DNA of 64,000 nucleotides. It comes from Peiella sedimenti (GTDB lineage Bacteria; Pseudomonadota; Alphaproteobacteria; Caulobacterales; Caulobacteraceae). This document shows, piece after piece, positions 16,378 to 25,675 of this stretch (position 1 is the stretch's first letter; each line of letters starts with the position of its first letter). The stretch spans positions 186,001 through 250,000 of the forward strand of contig NZ_JAUKTR010000002.1 in NCBI RefSeq assembly GCF_030504955.1, in the 5' to 3' direction. The notes under the pieces are model-generated. The model ran no database searches and was not told the origin of the DNA. It was given only the letters and a program-made list of their open reading frames with translations. Both the position numbers and the translations under genes were made by a program.

Positions 16378-17826
16378 TCACCTGAACGGCGGCTCGTCGA
16401 AGGCGCGAAGTTTTCTGGAATGCAGGCGCGGGCCCTCCTGCCTTAGCAGGTCGATGGCCTCCAGCCCGATCTGCAGGTGCTCCGAGATCGAGCCCTCGTA
16501 AAAGCGGTTGGCCTGGCCGGGCAGCTTGATCTCGCCGTGCAGCGGCTTGTCGGACACGCACAGCAGCGTTCCGTAGGGCACGCGGAAGCGATAGCCCTGG
16601 GCCGAGACCGTGGCCGACTCCATATCCACGGCCACCGCCCGCGACTGCGAGAACCGCAGGGCCGAGCGTGAGTAGCGAAGCTCCCAGTTCCGGTCGTCCG
16701 TGGTCACCACCGTACCGGTGCGCAGGCGGTTCTTGATCTGGTCGCGGTCCTCGCCGGTGACGGTCTCGGCGGCGCGCTGCAAGGCCTGCTGGACCTCGGC
16801 GATGGGCGGGATGGGCACCTCGACCGGCAGCACGTCGTCCATGACGTGGTCGTCGCGCACATAGGCGTGGGCCAGGACGTAGTCGCCGATCTTCTGCGTC
16901 CCGCGCAGGCCGCCGCAGTGGCCGATCATCAGCCAGGCGTGCGGACGCGTCACCGCCAGGTGGTCGCAGATGGTCTTGGCGTTCGAGGGGCCGACGCCGA
17001 TGTTGACCAGGCTGACGCCCTGCCAGCCCGGGGCGACCAGGTGATAGGCGGGCATCTGGTGCTTGCGCCAGGCCGCGTCCGACACCGCGCGCACCGGATC
17101 GGCCGTGTCGCGCGTGATCTTGACCCCGCCGGCGCAGGACAGGTGGGTGTAGGGGCTGCCCTCGCGGACCAGTTCGGCGCAGGCCCAGCGCACGAACTCG
17201 TCCACGTAGCGGTGGTAGTTGGTGAACAGGATGAAGGACTGCACGTCCTCCACCGGCGCGCCCGTGTAATGACGAAGGCGCGCCAGCGAATAGTCGGTCC
17301 TCAGGCCGTCGAAAAGCGACAGGGGCCGGGCCGAACCGGAGTGCTCAAAGGCGCCGTCGGCGATCTCGTCGCCGATATGGGCCAGCTCGGTGACGGGAAA
17401 CAGCCGGGGCAGTTCGGCCGCCATTTCGCTGTTGGGCGCCGCCTCCAGGGCGTCCAGCACGTAGGGGTAGGGGATCTCCTGGCGCGAGGGACCCACCTCG
17501 AAGGTGGCGCCGTAGTCCTCGGCTAAAAGGCCCAGCTGTTCCAGCAGGTAGGGCCGGTAGAGGTCCGGGCGCGTGATCGTGGTGGCGAAGGCGCCCGTCT
17601 GGGACAGCCGCGCATAGGACCGGGCGCCGCCCGGCTCGGCCTTGGCGCCGCTCCAGATGACGCGCAGCTCGGGATAGACATAGGCGCCGTCGGCGCGGGC
17701 CACGGCGTCAGGGCGCCGGCCGTCCCTGACAAAGGCGGCGAGGTCGGCGCGAAGGCGGGCGATGGAGGCGTCGTAGAGCCGCGTCAGTTCGTCCAGCGCG
17801 GCGTGGGGATCGTCGAATGGCTTCAT
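16378..17826 (-). CDS. amn: AMP nucleosidase
   Basis: 482 residues, the full length of the Amn family, which hydrolyses AMP to adenine and ribose 5-phosphate in purine turnover. The N-terminal regulatory domain (about 1-190) is followed by the nucleosidase domain containing S-L-V-N-I-G-V-G-P-S-N-A-K-T, G-H-C-G-G-L-R, and the purine-phosphorylase-type M-E-S-A-T-V-S-A (about 400-407). Adenine made here could be recovered by apt at 51.3 kb. It stands alone on the minus strand with ATG at 17826. Confidence 0.93.
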   Translation of the reverse strand: MKPFDDPHAALDELTRLYDASIARLRADLAAFVRDGRRPDAVARADGAYVYPELRVIWSGAKAEPGGARSYARLSQTGAFATTITRPDLYRPYLLEQLGLLAEDYGATFEVGPSRQEIPYPYVLDALEAAPNSEMAAELPRLFPVTELAHIGDEIADGAFEHSGSARPLSLFDGLRTDYSLARLRHYTGAPVEDVQSFILFTNYHRYVDEFVRWACAELVREGSPYTHLSCAGGVKITRDTADPVRAVSDAAWRKHQMPAYHLVAPGWQGVSLVNIGVGPSNAKTICDHLAVTRPHAWLMIGHCGGLRGTQKIGDYVLAHAYVRDDHVMDDVLPVEVPIPPIAEVQQALQRAAETVTGEDRDQIKNRLRTGTVVTTDDRNWELRYSRSALRFSQSRAVAVDMESATVSAQGYRFRVPYGTLLCVSDKPLHGEIKLPGQANRFYEGSISEHLQIGLEAIDLLRQEGPRLHSRKLRAFDEPPFR

Positions 17827-17868
17827 AGGCGGCCATCCTATCCGCCGGGCATGACGGTGGCGAGACGG

Positions 17869-18729
17869 CTAGTTGCGGGGAATCAGATCCTCGACGCGTC
17901 GTACGCTCATGTCCGTCACCGCCAGGCGGTCGCCCTCGACGGCCAGGTTGATAATGGCGTCGCCGCCGGTGGGGCAGCAGTTGCCGTCGGTCGGGCGCCA
18001 CAGCTGGGTCAGGGCCATCATGGCGCCGATGCGGTAATCGACGCCCTTCCAGACCTCCAGCCCCCCGGGAAGGCGCGCGCGCATCTCGCGCTTCCAGGGC
18101 ATGAGGCGCAGGTCGCGCCAGCCGCCGTCGCCCTGCCGCACATAGATCTGGTCAGCGTTTCCGTTGCCCGTGCCCATCATGCGGCCGGGCACGTGGATCA
18201 GCGTCTGGTCCATCTCGCCGCCCAGGCTGGGCGCCTCGTAGATGACGCCGTCATAGCCCCAGCCAAAGGGCCGCCAGCCGTCGCCGTCGCGCGCCAGAAT
18301 GACGAAGCCGGCGCGGATACCGTCCATGTCCGTGTGCCCGCCGACGGTCTGCCAGGCCACGGCCTCGTCCCGATCCACATAGAGCAGGCCCGCGGCGGTG
18401 ACGCCGCAGCCCTCCAGCGCCTGTCCGAGGCAGGTCGTGGCGATCTGCTCCCAGCTGAAGGCGCGGTCAAAGGCGCGCGCCGTTTCGATCTCGTTCTGCA
18501 GAAGGCGGACACGCGCCTCGCGGGCGCTGTCGTCCAGTTCCTGTGGGTAGTCGCGGTCGGCCTCGGCCCAGTCGTCGGCCTGATCGGCCAGCCAGCCGTC
18601 GCGGGGGCTGGCGGCGTGCGCGGCGGCCAGGGCCTGGGCCACGTCCATGCCGCCGCCCTGCGGTTGGGCTTCCACCGAGGCGCCGGCCAGCAGCGCCAGA
18701 GCCACGGCGGGGAGAAGGGAGCGCGGCAT
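17869..18729 (-). CDS. Secreted protein of unknown function
   Basis: 286 residues with a Sec signal peptide (about 1-21, ending S-V-E-A). The mature part has three Cys-containing points (T-T-C-L-G, G-C-G-V and G-N-C-C-P-T-G-G) that may form disulfides in the periplasm, and is rich in Trp, Gly and Asp. The C-terminal half (A-I-I-N-L-A-V-E-G-D-R-L-A-V-T-D-M-S-V) looks like a beta-sheet domain. I do not recognise the family. The gene is separated from amn by 42 bp and from trm112 by 57 bp. Confidence 0.75.
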   Translation of the reverse strand: MPRSLLPAVALALLAGASVEAQPQGGGMDVAQALAAAHAASPRDGWLADQADDWAEADRDYPQELDDSAREARVRLLQNEIETARAFDRAFSWEQIATTCLGQALEGCGVTAAGLLYVDRDEAVAWQTVGGHTDMDGIRAGFVILARDGDGWRPFGWGYDGVIYEAPSLGGEMDQTLIHVPGRMMGTGNGNADQIYVRQGDGGWRDLRLMPWKREMRARLPGGLEVWKGVDYRIGAMMALTQLWRPTDGNCCPTGGDAIINLAVEGDRLAVTDMSVRRVEDLIPRN

Positions 18730-18786
18730 GGTCGCCTCGGCGGTATGGTCTTCGCCGAACAGCGTAACGCGCGGCGGCGCCCCCGC

Positions 18787-18978
18787 CTAGAGCGGCCGCG
18801 CCTCGTCCACCAGCATGATCGGCACGCCGTTGCGGATCGGATAGGCCAGCCTGGCCTTCTTGCTGATCAGCTCCTGCGCCTTGCGGTCGTACTCCAGCGT
18901 TCCGCCCGTTTCGGGGCAGACCAGGATCTCCAGCAGGCGGGGATCGACCTCAGCGGGGGTGGGAAAGGCTTCGCTCAT
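18787..18978 (-). CDS. Trm112-family zinc-ribbon-like protein
   Basis: 63 residues of the Trm112/YcaR family: [16 protein letters not shown] (about 11-26) and [11 protein letters not shown]. Eukaryotic Trm112 activates methyltransferases; the bacterial role is not established. Only one Cys of the usual zinc-binding set is present, which is common in bacterial members. It lies 7 bp after the Lon N-domain gene, in a conserved-looking trio with cnoX. Confidence 0.88.
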   Translation of the reverse strand: MSEAFPTPAEVDPRLLEILVCPETGGTLEYDRKAQELISKKARLAYPIRNGVPIMLVDEARPL

Positions 18979-18985
18979 GCGGGCC

Positions 18986-19639
18986 TTATTGCATGAGACC
19001 GGGCTCGTCGTCGCCGGTCTCGGCGGCGTCCATGCGCATCAGGGCCGTCAGCACCCGGCAGCGGTCGTCCACGGTCAGGGCCTCCAGAAGGGCCTGCTTC
19101 TCCTGCGGCTCGAAGGGCAGGGCCATGGACAGGCTGTTGCACAGCGCCTCCAGCGGCGCGCCCTCCGCGGCGTCCCAATCGATCTCCAGCGAGCGCTTCT
19201 CCAGATACGCCCGAAGGGCCCCGAACAGGGCCGGGTCGATGGGCCTCAGCCCGTCGGGTTTGGCCAGATCGTCGGGAAAGACGGTGAAGTCCGCCCGCAC
19301 CTGGCGGTACGGCTCGTTGGAGGGCAGTTCGCTGACGATGCGAAAGCGCGACAGGCCCGACAGGGTGATCAGATAGCGCCCGTCCGAAGTCTCGGCGAAG
19401 GCGACGATCTTGCCCGCACAGCCGATGGGATGCAGCGCCGGCAGGGTGGCCGGCCCGCCCGAGGGCTGGATCATGCCGATGACCCGCTCCTGGGCCATGG
19501 CGTCGTCGATCATGGCCAGATAGCGGGGCTCGAAGATGTTGAGCGGCAGCTGGGCCCGCGGCAGCAGGATCGCGCCCGCCAGGGGAAAGACCGGCAGAAC
19601 CTGCGGCAGGTCCGAGACGGTGGCGAACCCCTGGGGCAA
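18986..19639 (-). CDS. Lon-type substrate-binding (LON N-terminal) domain protein
   Basis: 217 residues made of a LON substrate-binding domain only: [13 protein letters not shown] and [10 protein letters not shown] at the start, ending in a helical part. There is no ATPase or protease domain. The TTG at 19639 is the likely start because GGGAGG lies 7 nt before it; the frame remains open to 19690, but that overlaps cnoX and has no ribosome site. It sits between cnoX and trm112 and may act as a free adaptor or chaperone-like factor (inference). Confidence 0.87.
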   Translation of the reverse strand: MPQGFATVSDLPQVLPVFPLAGAILLPRAQLPLNIFEPRYLAMIDDAMAQERVIGMIQPSGGPATLPALHPIGCAGKIVAFAETSDGRYLITLSGLSRFRIVSELPSNEPYRQVRADFTVFPDDLAKPDGLRPIDPALFGALRAYLEKRSLEIDWDAAEGAPLEALCNSLSMALPFEPQEKQALLEALTVDDRCRVLTALMRMDAAETGDDEPGLMQ

Positions 19640-19652
19640 ACGGCGCCTCCCT

Positions 19653-20567
19653 CTAGGCGAACAGGATGGACGACAGCCTGCGCCGTCCATTCCTGGCCAC
19701 GTCGGAGTTGAGACCCGCCGCCTCGAAAACGGTCAGCAGCTGTTTGCGCGCCGCCTGATCGTTCCATTCGCGGTCGCGGGCGACGATCTCGAGCAGATGG
19801 TCGGCCGCCTGCTCAAGCCGCCCCTTGGCCGCCAGCTTGCCGGCCAGGTCAAAGCGCGCCTGATGGTCGTCAGCATCCCTGGCGATCCTCGCCTCGAGGT
19901 CGGCTGCGTCGTCATCGCCGCCGCCCGCATCGCCCTGCAGGGCCAGCTGCGCCCTGACCGCCGCGATGTCCGGGTCGTTGGACGTGGGGTCGGCCATGGC
20001 CAGGGTCTGAAGCGCCTGATCGGCGTCGCCGTCGGCCAGATAGACGCGCGCCAGCCCCGCCACGGCCTTGGGGTGGCCCGGCTCGATCTGCAGAATATGC
20101 GCATAGGCCTGGGCCGCGCCGCCCAGATCGTTCAGCTTTAGAGACTCGGCGCCCAGCTCCAGCAGTTGTTCGATCTCGGGCGGAGGGCCGCCCGCGCCGC
20201 CCGTCAGCTTGCCGATGAAGGCCTGAAGCTGGCTGTCGGGCACCGCGCCCATGAAGCCGTCCACGGGCTGGCCGTCGACGAAGGCGTAGACGGTGGGGAT
20301 CGACTGCACGCGCAGCTGGCCCGCATAGGCGGGGTTCTTGTCCACGTCGATCTTGACCAGCTTGACCTTGCCGCCCGCCGCGCGGACCGCCTTCTCCAGC
20401 GCCGGGGTCAGCTGGCGGCAGGGCCCGCACCAGCTGGCCCAGAAATCCACCAGCACCGGCTGCTTGCTCGACTCGGCGATGACGTCAGCGGCGAAGCTGG
20501 CGTCCGAGCCGTCCTTGATGAGGTCCTGACCGCCGGTCGTGGGCGGGGCGAAGCTGTCGGTGGGCAT
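19653..20567 (-). CDS. cnoX: Thioredoxin-TPR chaperedoxin CnoX (YbbN family)
   Basis: 304 residues: thioredoxin domain (about 15-120) with active-site W-C-G-P-C at 46-50 and cis-Pro in S-I-P-T-V, then a TPR-like helical domain (about 130-300). CnoX/YbbN binds unfolded proteins and protects them from oxidation. The E. coli protein lacks a full redox pair, whereas the C-G-P-C here should be redox-active, as reported for the Caulobacter member. The gene leads directly into the Lon N-domain gene, whose start lies 13 bp after the cnoX stop. Confidence 0.9.
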   Translation of the reverse strand: MPTDSFAPPTTGGQDLIKDGSDASFAADVIAESSKQPVLVDFWASWCGPCRQLTPALEKAVRAAGGKVKLVKIDVDKNPAYAGQLRVQSIPTVYAFVDGQPVDGFMGAVPDSQLQAFIGKLTGGAGGPPPEIEQLLELGAESLKLNDLGGAAQAYAHILQIEPGHPKAVAGLARVYLADGDADQALQTLAMADPTSNDPDIAAVRAQLALQGDAGGGDDDAADLEARIARDADDHQARFDLAGKLAAKGRLEQAADHLLEIVARDREWNDQAARKQLLTVFEAAGLNSDVARNGRRRLSSILFA

Positions 20568-20678
20568 GGAGTTCCCGGTTCCTTGCGCAGGTCTAACGAA
20601 CGAGACCGGAAAATGGTCGCACGGCCTCGTCTGCGCAATGGCGTCGCAGGGCCGATCCGGCCAGGGCCAAGGCGTGGC

Positions 20679-22517
20679 TCAGCCCGGTCGAGGACTTTCA
20701 GGCGCGTCGAACTCCGACACCAGATGGCCGGGGGCCACCTCTTCCAGGCGCGGAATGTACAGCGACTGGCCCGCCGTCTCGTCCACGGTCAGGCGCGAGG
20801 GCAGGAAGCGCAGGGCGCTTCTGGGGTCGAGCGGGCTGGGCGGCTCTCCGGTCAGGCGGATGCGCTTGCGGTTACGCTCCTTGTCCGGGTCCGGGATCGG
20901 CGCGGCGGACAGCAGGGCCTGGGTGTAGGGATGGCGCGCGTCGCTGTAGATGCGGGCAGCGTCGGCGGTCTCCATGACCCGGCCCATATAGAGCACCAGG
21001 ATGCGGTGGCTGAGTTCGCGCACCACCGCCAGGTCATGGCTGATGAACAACATGGACAGGCCCATCTCGGCCTGAAGCTTGATGAGCAGGTCCAGAATTT
21101 CGGCCTGGATGGACACGTCCAGGGCCGATACCGCCTCGTCGCAGATGACCACCTTGGGCTCCAGGATGGTGGCCCGGGCGATGCCCACGCGCTGGTTCTG
21201 ACCACCGGACAGCTCGTGCGGATAGCGGTTGATCAGGGCGGGAGACAGGCCTGCGCGCTCCATGGCGGCGCGCACACGCGCCTCGCGGTCTTTTCGTGAA
21301 AGGCCGGGTTCGTACACGTCCAGCGGCTCGCCGATGGAGCCGCCCACGGTCATGCGCGGGTCGAGGCTGGCCAGAGGGTCCTGGAAGACGATCTGCAGGT
21401 CGCGGCGGGCGGCGCGCATGCGCTTCTCGTCGCCGACGGGCAGGTCCTTGCCCAGCAGGGTCACCGCCCCGGCGGTGGGCGGGATCAGGTTCATCACGGC
21501 GCGAGCCAGGGTCGACTTGCCCGAGCCGCTTTCGCCGACGATGCCGAGGGTCTCGCCCTGGCGCAGGGTCAGATCGACGCCGTCCACGGCCCGCAGCATT
21601 TGCGGCCGTCCAAACAGGCCCTTCTTGATGGGGAAATGGACCCGGATGTCGCGCGCATCCAGCACCACGGGCGCGTCGGCGGCGATGGCTCTGATCTCCG
21701 GGCGGCCGTCGCGGCCGTCGCGGTCCAGGCGGGGGATCGAGGCCAGCAGCGTCCGTGTGTAGTCGGTCTTGGGACTGGCGAAGATGTCGCGCACCTCGCC
21801 CGCCTCGACATAGGCGCCGTCCTTCATGACGCAGACGCGGTCAGCCAGGCGAGCGATCACGCCCATGTCGTGCGTGATCAGGGCGACGGCGGTTCCGGTC
21901 TCGCGCTTCAGCTCGTCGATCAGGTCCAGGATCTCGGCCTGCACGGTCACGTCCAGCGCCGTGGTCGGTTCGTCGGCGATGAGCAGCTTGGGCTCGCACG
22001 CCATGGCCATGGCGATCATCGCCCGCTGGCGCATGCCGCCGGACAGCTCGTGCGGATACTGGTTCAGGCGCCGGGCGGCCTCCGGGATGCGGACCCGCCC
22101 CAACCATTCCAGGGCGACCTTGCGCGCCTCGTGGCCCGAAAGACCCTTGTGCTTGATCAGGGGCTCGGCGATCTGAGCCCCGATCTTCATGTGGGGCGTC
22201 AGGGCCGTCAGCGGGTCCTGGAAGATCATGGTCATGTCGCAGCCGCGGATGCGGTTCAGCTCGGCCGTCTTCAGCCCCAGCAGTTCCGTGCCGGAAAAGG
22301 TCGCCGATCCGGTCGCCCGGCCATTGGACGCCAGCAGGCCCATCACCGCCATGAAGGTCTGGCTCTTGCCTGAGCCGCTTTCACCCACCACGCCCAGGCA
22401 TTCGCCCGGCGCGATGTCCAGGGACACGCCGCGCACGGCCTCGACGGGGCCGTCCTCCGTTTGGAAGGTGACGTGTAGGTCGCGGATCGACAGAACCGGC
22501 TCGGGGCGTTGTGACAC
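20679..22517 (-). CDS. Double ATP-binding subunit of a peptide-type ABC importer (DppDF/YejF-like)
   Basis: 612 residues with two nucleotide-binding domains. Domain 1 has Walker A G-E-S-G-S-G-K-S (about 44-51) and L-S-G-G-M-R-Q-R; domain 2 has a second G-E-S-G-S-G-K-S-T and L-S-G-G-Q-N-Q-R. Each is followed by the oligopeptide-type D-E-P-T-T-A-L-D or D-E-A-V-S-A-L-D. The C-terminal segment that normally carries four cysteines for an iron-sulfur cluster is still recognisable (E-E-V-A-P-G-H-L-V) but contains no Cys. No permease or binding-protein gene is adjacent. The start is GTG at 22517. Confidence 0.9.
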   Translation of the reverse strand: MSQRPEPVLSIRDLHVTFQTEDGPVEAVRGVSLDIAPGECLGVVGESGSGKSQTFMAVMGLLASNGRATGSATFSGTELLGLKTAELNRIRGCDMTMIFQDPLTALTPHMKIGAQIAEPLIKHKGLSGHEARKVALEWLGRVRIPEAARRLNQYPHELSGGMRQRAMIAMAMACEPKLLIADEPTTALDVTVQAEILDLIDELKRETGTAVALITHDMGVIARLADRVCVMKDGAYVEAGEVRDIFASPKTDYTRTLLASIPRLDRDGRDGRPEIRAIAADAPVVLDARDIRVHFPIKKGLFGRPQMLRAVDGVDLTLRQGETLGIVGESGSGKSTLARAVMNLIPPTAGAVTLLGKDLPVGDEKRMRAARRDLQIVFQDPLASLDPRMTVGGSIGEPLDVYEPGLSRKDREARVRAAMERAGLSPALINRYPHELSGGQNQRVGIARATILEPKVVICDEAVSALDVSIQAEILDLLIKLQAEMGLSMLFISHDLAVVRELSHRILVLYMGRVMETADAARIYSDARHPYTQALLSAAPIPDPDKERNRKRIRLTGEPPSPLDPRSALRFLPSRLTVDETAGQSLYIPRLEEVAPGHLVSEFDAPESPRPG

Positions 22518-22665
22518 GGGAACTGGCCTCGGCTGCGGATGTTCGGAAGATGAACCCTAAAGGCTTTCCGCGCGCGATCAAATCGCCAGCCCTTGCGGTG
22601 GGGCCTTCGTGGCGTCCGCGCGCCTGAACCGCTAAGGTTCAGACCCTCGAGCAGGAGACCCGCCC

Positions 22666-24702
22666 TTGGCGACGGCCGACCATCCCTTCTTCAGCTTCCG
22701 CACCCACGGCTTCGTTCGCGCGGGCGCGGCCACGCCCATGGTCTGCGCCGCCAATCCGGCCGAGAACGCCCGCCGCCACATCGAACTGGCCAGGCAGGCC
22801 CACGACCGCGGCTGTGAGCTCCTCGTATTTCCGGAGCTATCGCTGTCCGGCTACGCCATCGACGACCTGCTCATGCAGGACGCCGTCATCGAGGGATGCG
22901 AAGCGGCGACGCGCCGGCTGATCGAGGCGTCCGCGGACCTGAGCCCGGTGCTGGTCGTCGGGGCGCCGGTGCTGTTCCGCGACGGGCTTTTCAACTGCGG
23001 GCTGGTCATCCATCGGGGGCGCCTGCTGGGCGTGGTCCCCAAGACCTGGCTGCCGAACTATCGGGAGTACTACGAGAAGCGCTGGTTCCGCTCGGGCGCC
23101 GGGGTCAAGAACGAAGCCATCGGCTATGCGGGCCAGGCGGCTCCCTTCGGCGTCGACCTGATCTTCGAAGCCTCGAACCGCCCCGGCTTCACGTTCAACG
23201 TCGAGATCTGCGAGGACTACTGGGCGCCGGCGCCGCCCTCGACCTTCGCCGCCATGGCCGGGGCCCGCATCCTCTGCAACCTGTCGGCGTCCAACGTGCT
23301 GATCGGCAAGTCGCGCGAACGCGCCCTGCTGTCCGGCTCTCAGTCCGTAAGGGCCGTGGCCGCCTATATCTTCTCCGCCTCTGGCTTCGGCGAAAGCACC
23401 ACTGACCTGGCCTGGGACGGCCAGTCCACCATCCACGAGATGGGCGATCTTCTGGCCGCGGGGCCGCGGTTCTCGATGCAGCCCAGCCTCACCCTCGCTG
23501 AGGTGGATGTGGGCCGCATCGGCCAGGAACGCCTGCGCAACGGCACCTTCGCCGGCCTGGCGCCCCAGCCTTATCGCCGCGTCGGGTTCGAGGCCGAGAC
23601 CGAGGCCGTCGATCTGGGCCTCGAGCGCGAGATCGACCGCTTTCCGTTCGTGCCCGACGATCCTGAGCGACTCGACCAGGACTGCTTCGAGGCCTTCAAT
23701 ATCCAGGTCCAGGGCCTGGCCCGCCGGCTGCAGTCCACCTCGGGCAAGGTGGTGATCGGCGTCTCGGGCGGGCTGGATTCCACCCACGCGCTTCTGGTGG
23801 CCTGCCGCGCCATGGACGCGCTCGGCAAGCCCCGCACGGACGTCCTGGGCTTCACCATGCCGGGCTTCGGCACCAGCGACGCCACCAAGTCCAACGCCTG
23901 GCGGCTAATGAAGGGCCTAGGGATCACCGCCGACGAGATCGACATCAGGCCCGCCGCCCTGGCCATGCTGGAGGCCATCGGCCACCCCTACGCCAGGGGC
24001 GAGCCGGTCCACGACGTCACCTTCGAGAACGTGCAGGCGGGCCTGCGCACCGACCACCTGTTCCGCCTGGCGAACCAGCGCGGCGGGCTTGTGCTGGGCA
24101 CGGGTGATCTGTCGGAGATCGCGCTGGGCTGGTCCACCTACGGCGTCGGCGATCAGATGAGCCACTACAACGTCAACGGCGGCGTCCCCAAGACGCTGAT
24201 TCAGCACCTGATCCGCTGGGTCGCCGACCGCGAAGCCGACCCTGACGTCAAGGACGTGCTGGCCGGCATTCTCGCCACGCCCATTTCGCCCGAACTCAAG
24301 CCCGCGACGCTCGGGGAACAGGTCCAGGACACCCAGGCCGTGGTCGGCCCCTATGAGCTGCAGGACTTCACCCTCTACTACGCCAGCCGCTACGGCCTTA
24401 AGCCATCCAAGATCGCCTTCCTGCTGCACCACGCCTGGAGCGATGTCGGCCGCGGCGCCTGGCCGCCCTCGCACCCGGAGGACCAGCGCCGCGCCTATGA
24501 CCTGCCGACCCTGCTGAAATGGCTGGAGGTGTTCGTCAGCCGCTTCTACGGCTTCTCGCAGTTCAAGCGCTCCGCCATGCCCAACGGGCCCAAGGTGGTG
24601 GGCGGCGGCTCGCTGTCGCCGCGCGGCGACTGGCGGGCCCCGTCGGACGTCTCCGCCGACGTCTGGCTTGAGGAGTTGCGGGCCAATACGCCCCACCGCT
24701 GA
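22666..24702 (+). CDS. nadE: Glutamine-dependent NAD+ synthase
   Basis: 678 residues, two domains. The glutaminase (nitrilase) domain shows the catalytic triad Glu57 (F-P-E-L-S), Lys126 (V-P-K-T-W) and Cys182 (E-I-C-E-D). The synthetase domain has the PP-loop S-G-G-L-D-S (367-372). It converts nicotinate adenine dinucleotide to NAD+ with glutamine as nitrogen donor. The start is TTG: AGGAG lies 8 nt upstream and no other start precedes the conserved N-terminus. It is transcribed alone, divergent from the ABC ATPase gene across a 148-bp gap. Confidence 0.95.
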   Translation: MATADHPFFSFRTHGFVRAGAATPMVCAANPAENARRHIELARQAHDRGCELLVFPELSLSGYAIDDLLMQDAVIEGCEAATRRLIEASADLSPVLVVGAPVLFRDGLFNCGLVIHRGRLLGVVPKTWLPNYREYYEKRWFRSGAGVKNEAIGYAGQAAPFGVDLIFEASNRPGFTFNVEICEDYWAPAPPSTFAAMAGARILCNLSASNVLIGKSRERALLSGSQSVRAVAAYIFSASGFGESTTDLAWDGQSTIHEMGDLLAAGPRFSMQPSLTLAEVDVGRIGQERLRNGTFAGLAPQPYRRVGFEAETEAVDLGLEREIDRFPFVPDDPERLDQDCFEAFNIQVQGLARRLQSTSGKVVIGVSGGLDSTHALLVACRAMDALGKPRTDVLGFTMPGFGTSDATKSNAWRLMKGLGITADEIDIRPAALAMLEAIGHPYARGEPVHDVTFENVQAGLRTDHLFRLANQRGGLVLGTGDLSEIALGWSTYGVGDQMSHYNVNGGVPKTLIQHLIRWVADREADPDVKDVLAGILATPISPELKPATLGEQVQDTQAVVGPYELQDFTLYYASRYGLKPSKIAFLLHHAWSDVGRGAWPPSHPEDQRRAYDLPTLLKWLEVFVSRFYGFSQFKRSAMPNGPKVVGGGSLSPRGDWRAPSDVSADVWLEELRANTPHR

Positions 24703-24736
24703 GGCGCCCGGCTAGGCGCCGCTCGACGGCCGGTCA

Positions 24737-25609
24737 TCAGGGCAGCTCGCCCAGGAACCGCTCGATCGCGCCCACCGCCTCAGGTTCATCCAGCATCGGG
24801 GCGTGACCGACGCCCGGAACATCGACCCGCCGCATGGAGGGGGCCCGCGCCTGCATCCGGTCCGCGATCTCGGCGCTGAGCAGGTCAGAGGTCGCGCCCC
24901 GGACCAGCAGCATCGGCGCCGCCTCGGCCAGCCCCTCGAAGAAGGGCCAGAGGTCCGGGACCAGGGCCGCCTGCCCCGCCACACGGATTGGAACGGCGAT
25001 GTCGGGGTCGTAGGCCAGCTCCAGCCCGCCGCCCGGCTTGTCGCGATAGATGCGGCGGGCGAAGGACAGCCAGTCCGCGTCGGTGTAGTGCGGGAAGGCG
25101 ACGCCGTTGATCTTCCTGGCGAAGGCGGCCGCGGCGTCCCAGTCGGCGGCGTCGGAGGGCTCGCCCGCATAGGCGGCGACGCGCGCCAGACCCCTGGGGT
25201 CGAGTTCCGGCCCCACATCGTTCAGCACCGTCCCGGCGATCAGGTCGGCATGGGTGGCCGCCAGGGTCATGGTGATCAGCCCGCCCATGGACGTGCCGAT
25301 GAAGATCGCCCGCTCCAGGCCCGCCTGGTCGAACAGGGCGGCCACGTCGGCCGCGTACATGGCCGGCTGATAGGTCATGGGATCCCGGGCCCGCTCGGAA
25401 CGTCCGCGGCCGCGGACGTCGATGGCGATGACGCGCCGGCCGCCCTGCGCCAGCCTCGGCGCCAAGGCTTCGAAGTCGGCGCTGTTGCGGGTCAGGCCGT
25501 GGATGCAGACCACCGGCAGGCGGAACGGGCCCGGCGCGGCGGCGTAGCTGCGGGCGTAGAGGCGCAGTCCATCGGACGACGTCCAGTATCGGTCGACGTA
25601 ATCAGCCAT
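24737..25609 (-). CDS. Alpha/beta hydrolase
   Basis: 290 residues with the nucleophile elbow G-T-S-M-G-G (Ser about 105), oxyanion segment V-C-I-H-G-L-T-R-N, and a late catalytic His in G-V-G-H-A-P-M-L. Length and motifs fit esterase/lactonase-like enzymes; the substrate is unknown. The ATG at 25609 follows a G-rich ribosome site and starts at the conserved domain. It lies 34 bp after the convergent nadE end; the spacer contains a short GGCGCC palindrome pair but no U-tract. Confidence 0.85.
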   Translation of the reverse strand: MADYVDRYWTSSDGLRLYARSYAAAPGPFRLPVVCIHGLTRNSADFEALAPRLAQGGRRVIAIDVRGRGRSERARDPMTYQPAMYAADVAALFDQAGLERAIFIGTSMGGLITMTLAATHADLIAGTVLNDVGPELDPRGLARVAAYAGEPSDAADWDAAAAFARKINGVAFPHYTDADWLSFARRIYRDKPGGGLELAYDPDIAVPIRVAGQAALVPDLWPFFEGLAEAAPMLLVRGATSDLLSAEIADRMQARAPSMRRVDVPGVGHAPMLDEPEAVGAIERFLGELP

Positions 25610-25675
25610 ATCGTCCCCCCCGGTCCGAGGGCGACAGCCTACGTGTTCAGACAAGGAAATAAAACTGGGGCTGAT

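Noticed and set aside
24703..24736. Terminator at the paired GGCGCC sequences between nadE and the hydrolase
   Set aside because: Six-bp stem without a U-tract; could be chance in high-GC DNA.
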